From Ruminococcaceae bacterium UBA794 (GTDB taxonomy: Bacteria > Bacillota > Clostridia > Oscillospirales > Ruminococcaceae): a stretch of DNA of 5,464 bases. Positions 4,552 to 5,464 of this stretch are shown one piece after another. The notes under the pieces are model-generated. The model was not told where the DNA came from and searched no databases. It saw only the letters and a program-made list of their open reading frames with translations. Positions within the stretch are counted from its first letter, which is position 1. Each line of letters begins with the position of its first letter. The translations under genes were made by a program, and so were the position numbers. The stretch lies in assembly GCA_002304735.1 (NCBI GenBank), contig DBIU01000084.1:1-5464 (forward strand), read 5' to 3'.

Positions 4552-5464
4552 ATGGGATTTGTTTTGAAGTGCAATCGTTACAGATTGGTGGATAACCGGT
4601 CGTTTGAGCTGCCGCTGCCGATGAAATTTGTGCTGTTCAAGGAGGATAATCCCGTCGCGGAGTACGATATTTCCGCCGACGAGAGGGTGAGCTGCCGTAT
4701 TCTTACAAAATATAAGGAGCTTATGCTCACGCCCATAAATCGTCCGCTCGCCATTTCCGACGTGTATTTTTTCCTCTCGAGCCGCGTTTTTCAGGAGAAC
4801 ACGCCGTTCGCCGCAAGCGCGCTTTCACTTGTGGGGCTTGAGAAGTACAGCGTTCTTGAAATTGCGAAAATAACGCGCGGTATTACGCCTTTTGACGATT
4901 ACTGGCTTAAGTTTGACGGCGATACATTTAATTATGAACAGGCGCTTGAGAATTTCAACAGGATTTTTGCGTCCGCTCCGACTGCGTTCGTACCCGCTCA
5001 GCCGCCCGCGAGAGCGCATAACGGCGGGAAAACCGACGGCTTGGCTGCGGTAAAAGCCGAGGATATTCTCAATCAGCATAGGGTTGATGTTGACGCGATT
5101 AAGGGAGAGGTGTCCGAGGAAGCGGCGGAAAAGCCCGCTGTCGAGGACGAGCCGCTTAAGAACAACACAATGTCTGCCGACGAAATCGAGGCGCTTCTCG
5201 TTAAGTCGGGGCTTTCCGCGGATATTCCGAGCTTTGACGACGATGACGACGATGACGATGACGACGACCTTTCCGACGGCGGCGCTATGTCGCAGGAGGA
5301 TATAGAAAAGCTTCTTGCTTCGGCGCAGAGCGAGCCTGCTCCCGAAAAGACCGCTGAACCCGCTCCCGAAGCGGCTTCGGGCGGCAAGATGTCGCAGGAG
5401 GATATAGAAAAGCTTCTCGCTTCGGCGCAGAGCGAGCCTGCTCCCGAAAAGACCGAGGAAACCG
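4552..5464 (+). CDS. HipA-N-like module fused to FliM/FliY-like peptide repeats (3' partial)
   Basis: The gene starts at an ATG seven bases after GGAGG (4540-4544) and runs open past the window end (304 codons seen, no stop). Residues 1-140 form a compact domain. FFLSSRVFQENT, LSLVGLEKYSVLEI and TRGITPFDDYWLKFDGD (about 73-124) resemble, from memory, the N-terminal module of Firmicutes HipA-like proteins; no kinase part is present in what is seen. Residues 141-206 are Pro/Ala/Glu-rich and probably disordered. Then come MSADEIEALL (207-216), eleven Asp (229-239), and MSQEDIEKLLASAQ twice (246-259 and 280-293), joined by Pro/Ala/Glu linkers. The peptide follows the S-Q-x-E-I-D-x-L-L pattern of the FliM/FliY N-terminus, which binds phosphorylated CheY. 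No signal peptide or membrane segment is seen, so it should be cytoplasmic. A multivalent docking role is inference. The whole protein could also be a lineage-specific hypothetical, with the motif binding another partner. Confidence 0.85.
   Translation, partial: MGFVLKCNRYRLVDNRSFELPLPMKFVLFKEDNPVAEYDISADERVSCRILTKYKELMLTPINRPLAISDVYFFLSSRVFQENTPFAASALSLVGLEKYSVLEIAKITRGITPFDDYWLKFDGDTFNYEQALENFNRIFASAPTAFVPAQPPARAHNGGKTDGLAAVKAEDILNQHRVDVDAIKGEVSEEAAEKPAVEDEPLKNNTMSADEIEALLVKSGLSADIPSFDDDDDDDDDDDLSDGGAMSQEDIEKLLASAQSEPAPEKTAEPAPEAASGGKMSQEDIEKLLASAQSEPAPEKTEET
5236..5268 (+). repeat. GAC/GAT run encoding eleven Asp
   Basis: Eleven consecutive GAC or GAT codons lie within the motif-array gene between the first motif copy and the two near-identical ones. 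It is an imperfect triplet repeat, so length change by slippage would stay in frame. The acidic run is probably a flexible spacer or a cation-binding tract. Confidence 0.9.
5287..5464 (+). repeat. 102-bp coding tandem repeat (MSQEDIEKLL units)
   Basis: The 66 bases from 5287 recur from 5389 with a single difference, a synonymous CTT to CTC change. The unit is 102 bp or 34 residues: a conserved 22-residue block (MSQEDIEKLL to EPAPEKT) plus a variable linker. The second unit is cut by the window end, so more copies may follow. The near identity, against a diverged first copy at 5170, points to recent duplication. Confidence 0.92.

Noticed and set aside
4825..5387. Minus-strand open frames at 4825-5079 and 5073-5387 and a plus-strand frame at 5084-5305
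   Set aside because: They lie over the real plus-strand gene. The Ser-rich product simply reads the Asp/Glu/Ala repeats on the other strand, and none has a ribosome binding site.

Overview
The window looks like chromosomal DNA of an endospore-forming Bacillota, most likely of the class Clostridia. It carries a clear spoVAC-spoVAD pair, strong AGGAGG-type ribosome binding sites, and GC-rich coding DNA separated by very AT-rich promoter regions. I cannot narrow it to a genus.

Layout, left to right. Bases 1-97 hold an imperfect 40-bp repeat and no spoVAE. Next, on the minus strand, come spoVAD (98-1102) and, upstream of it, spoVAC (1113-1556). These encode parts of the forespore channel system for dipicolinic acid. 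A possible forespore sigma-factor promoter precedes spoVAC. A hairpin terminator at 1652-1676 separates this operon from a minus-strand gene at 1696-2154. That gene encodes an unrecognised single-pass membrane protein whose soluble part is built from 14-residue repeats. Upstream of it, 2155-2322 contains a consensus Shine-Dalgarno followed at normal spacing by an ATT codon and a 38-codon open frame. A minus-strand gene at 2323-4242 encodes a membrane diguanylate cyclase (sensor-HAMP-PAS-GGDEF). No terminator is visible between the cyclase and the repeat protein, so they may be co-transcribed.

An AT-rich divergent control region (about 4243-4551) has near-consensus sigma-A promoters on both strands and inverted repeats centred almost exactly between the two start points. 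To its right a plus-strand gene starts at 4552 and runs off the window. It encodes at least 304 residues: an N-terminal module that I think resembles the small N-terminal part of Firmicutes HipA-like proteins, a disordered Pro/Ala/Glu linker, an 11-Asp run, and at least three copies of a peptide resembling the CheY-binding N-terminus of FliM/FliY. The last two copies are almost identical in DNA.

The sporulation pair appears to be a separate, ordinary unit. The cyclase and the motif-array gene share a control region, and both look like signalling components (c-di-GMP synthesis and a possible multivalent docking protein for a response regulator). That functional link is inference. The motif-array gene is the most unusual item here, followed by the 14-residue-repeat membrane protein and the ATT-initiated small frame.
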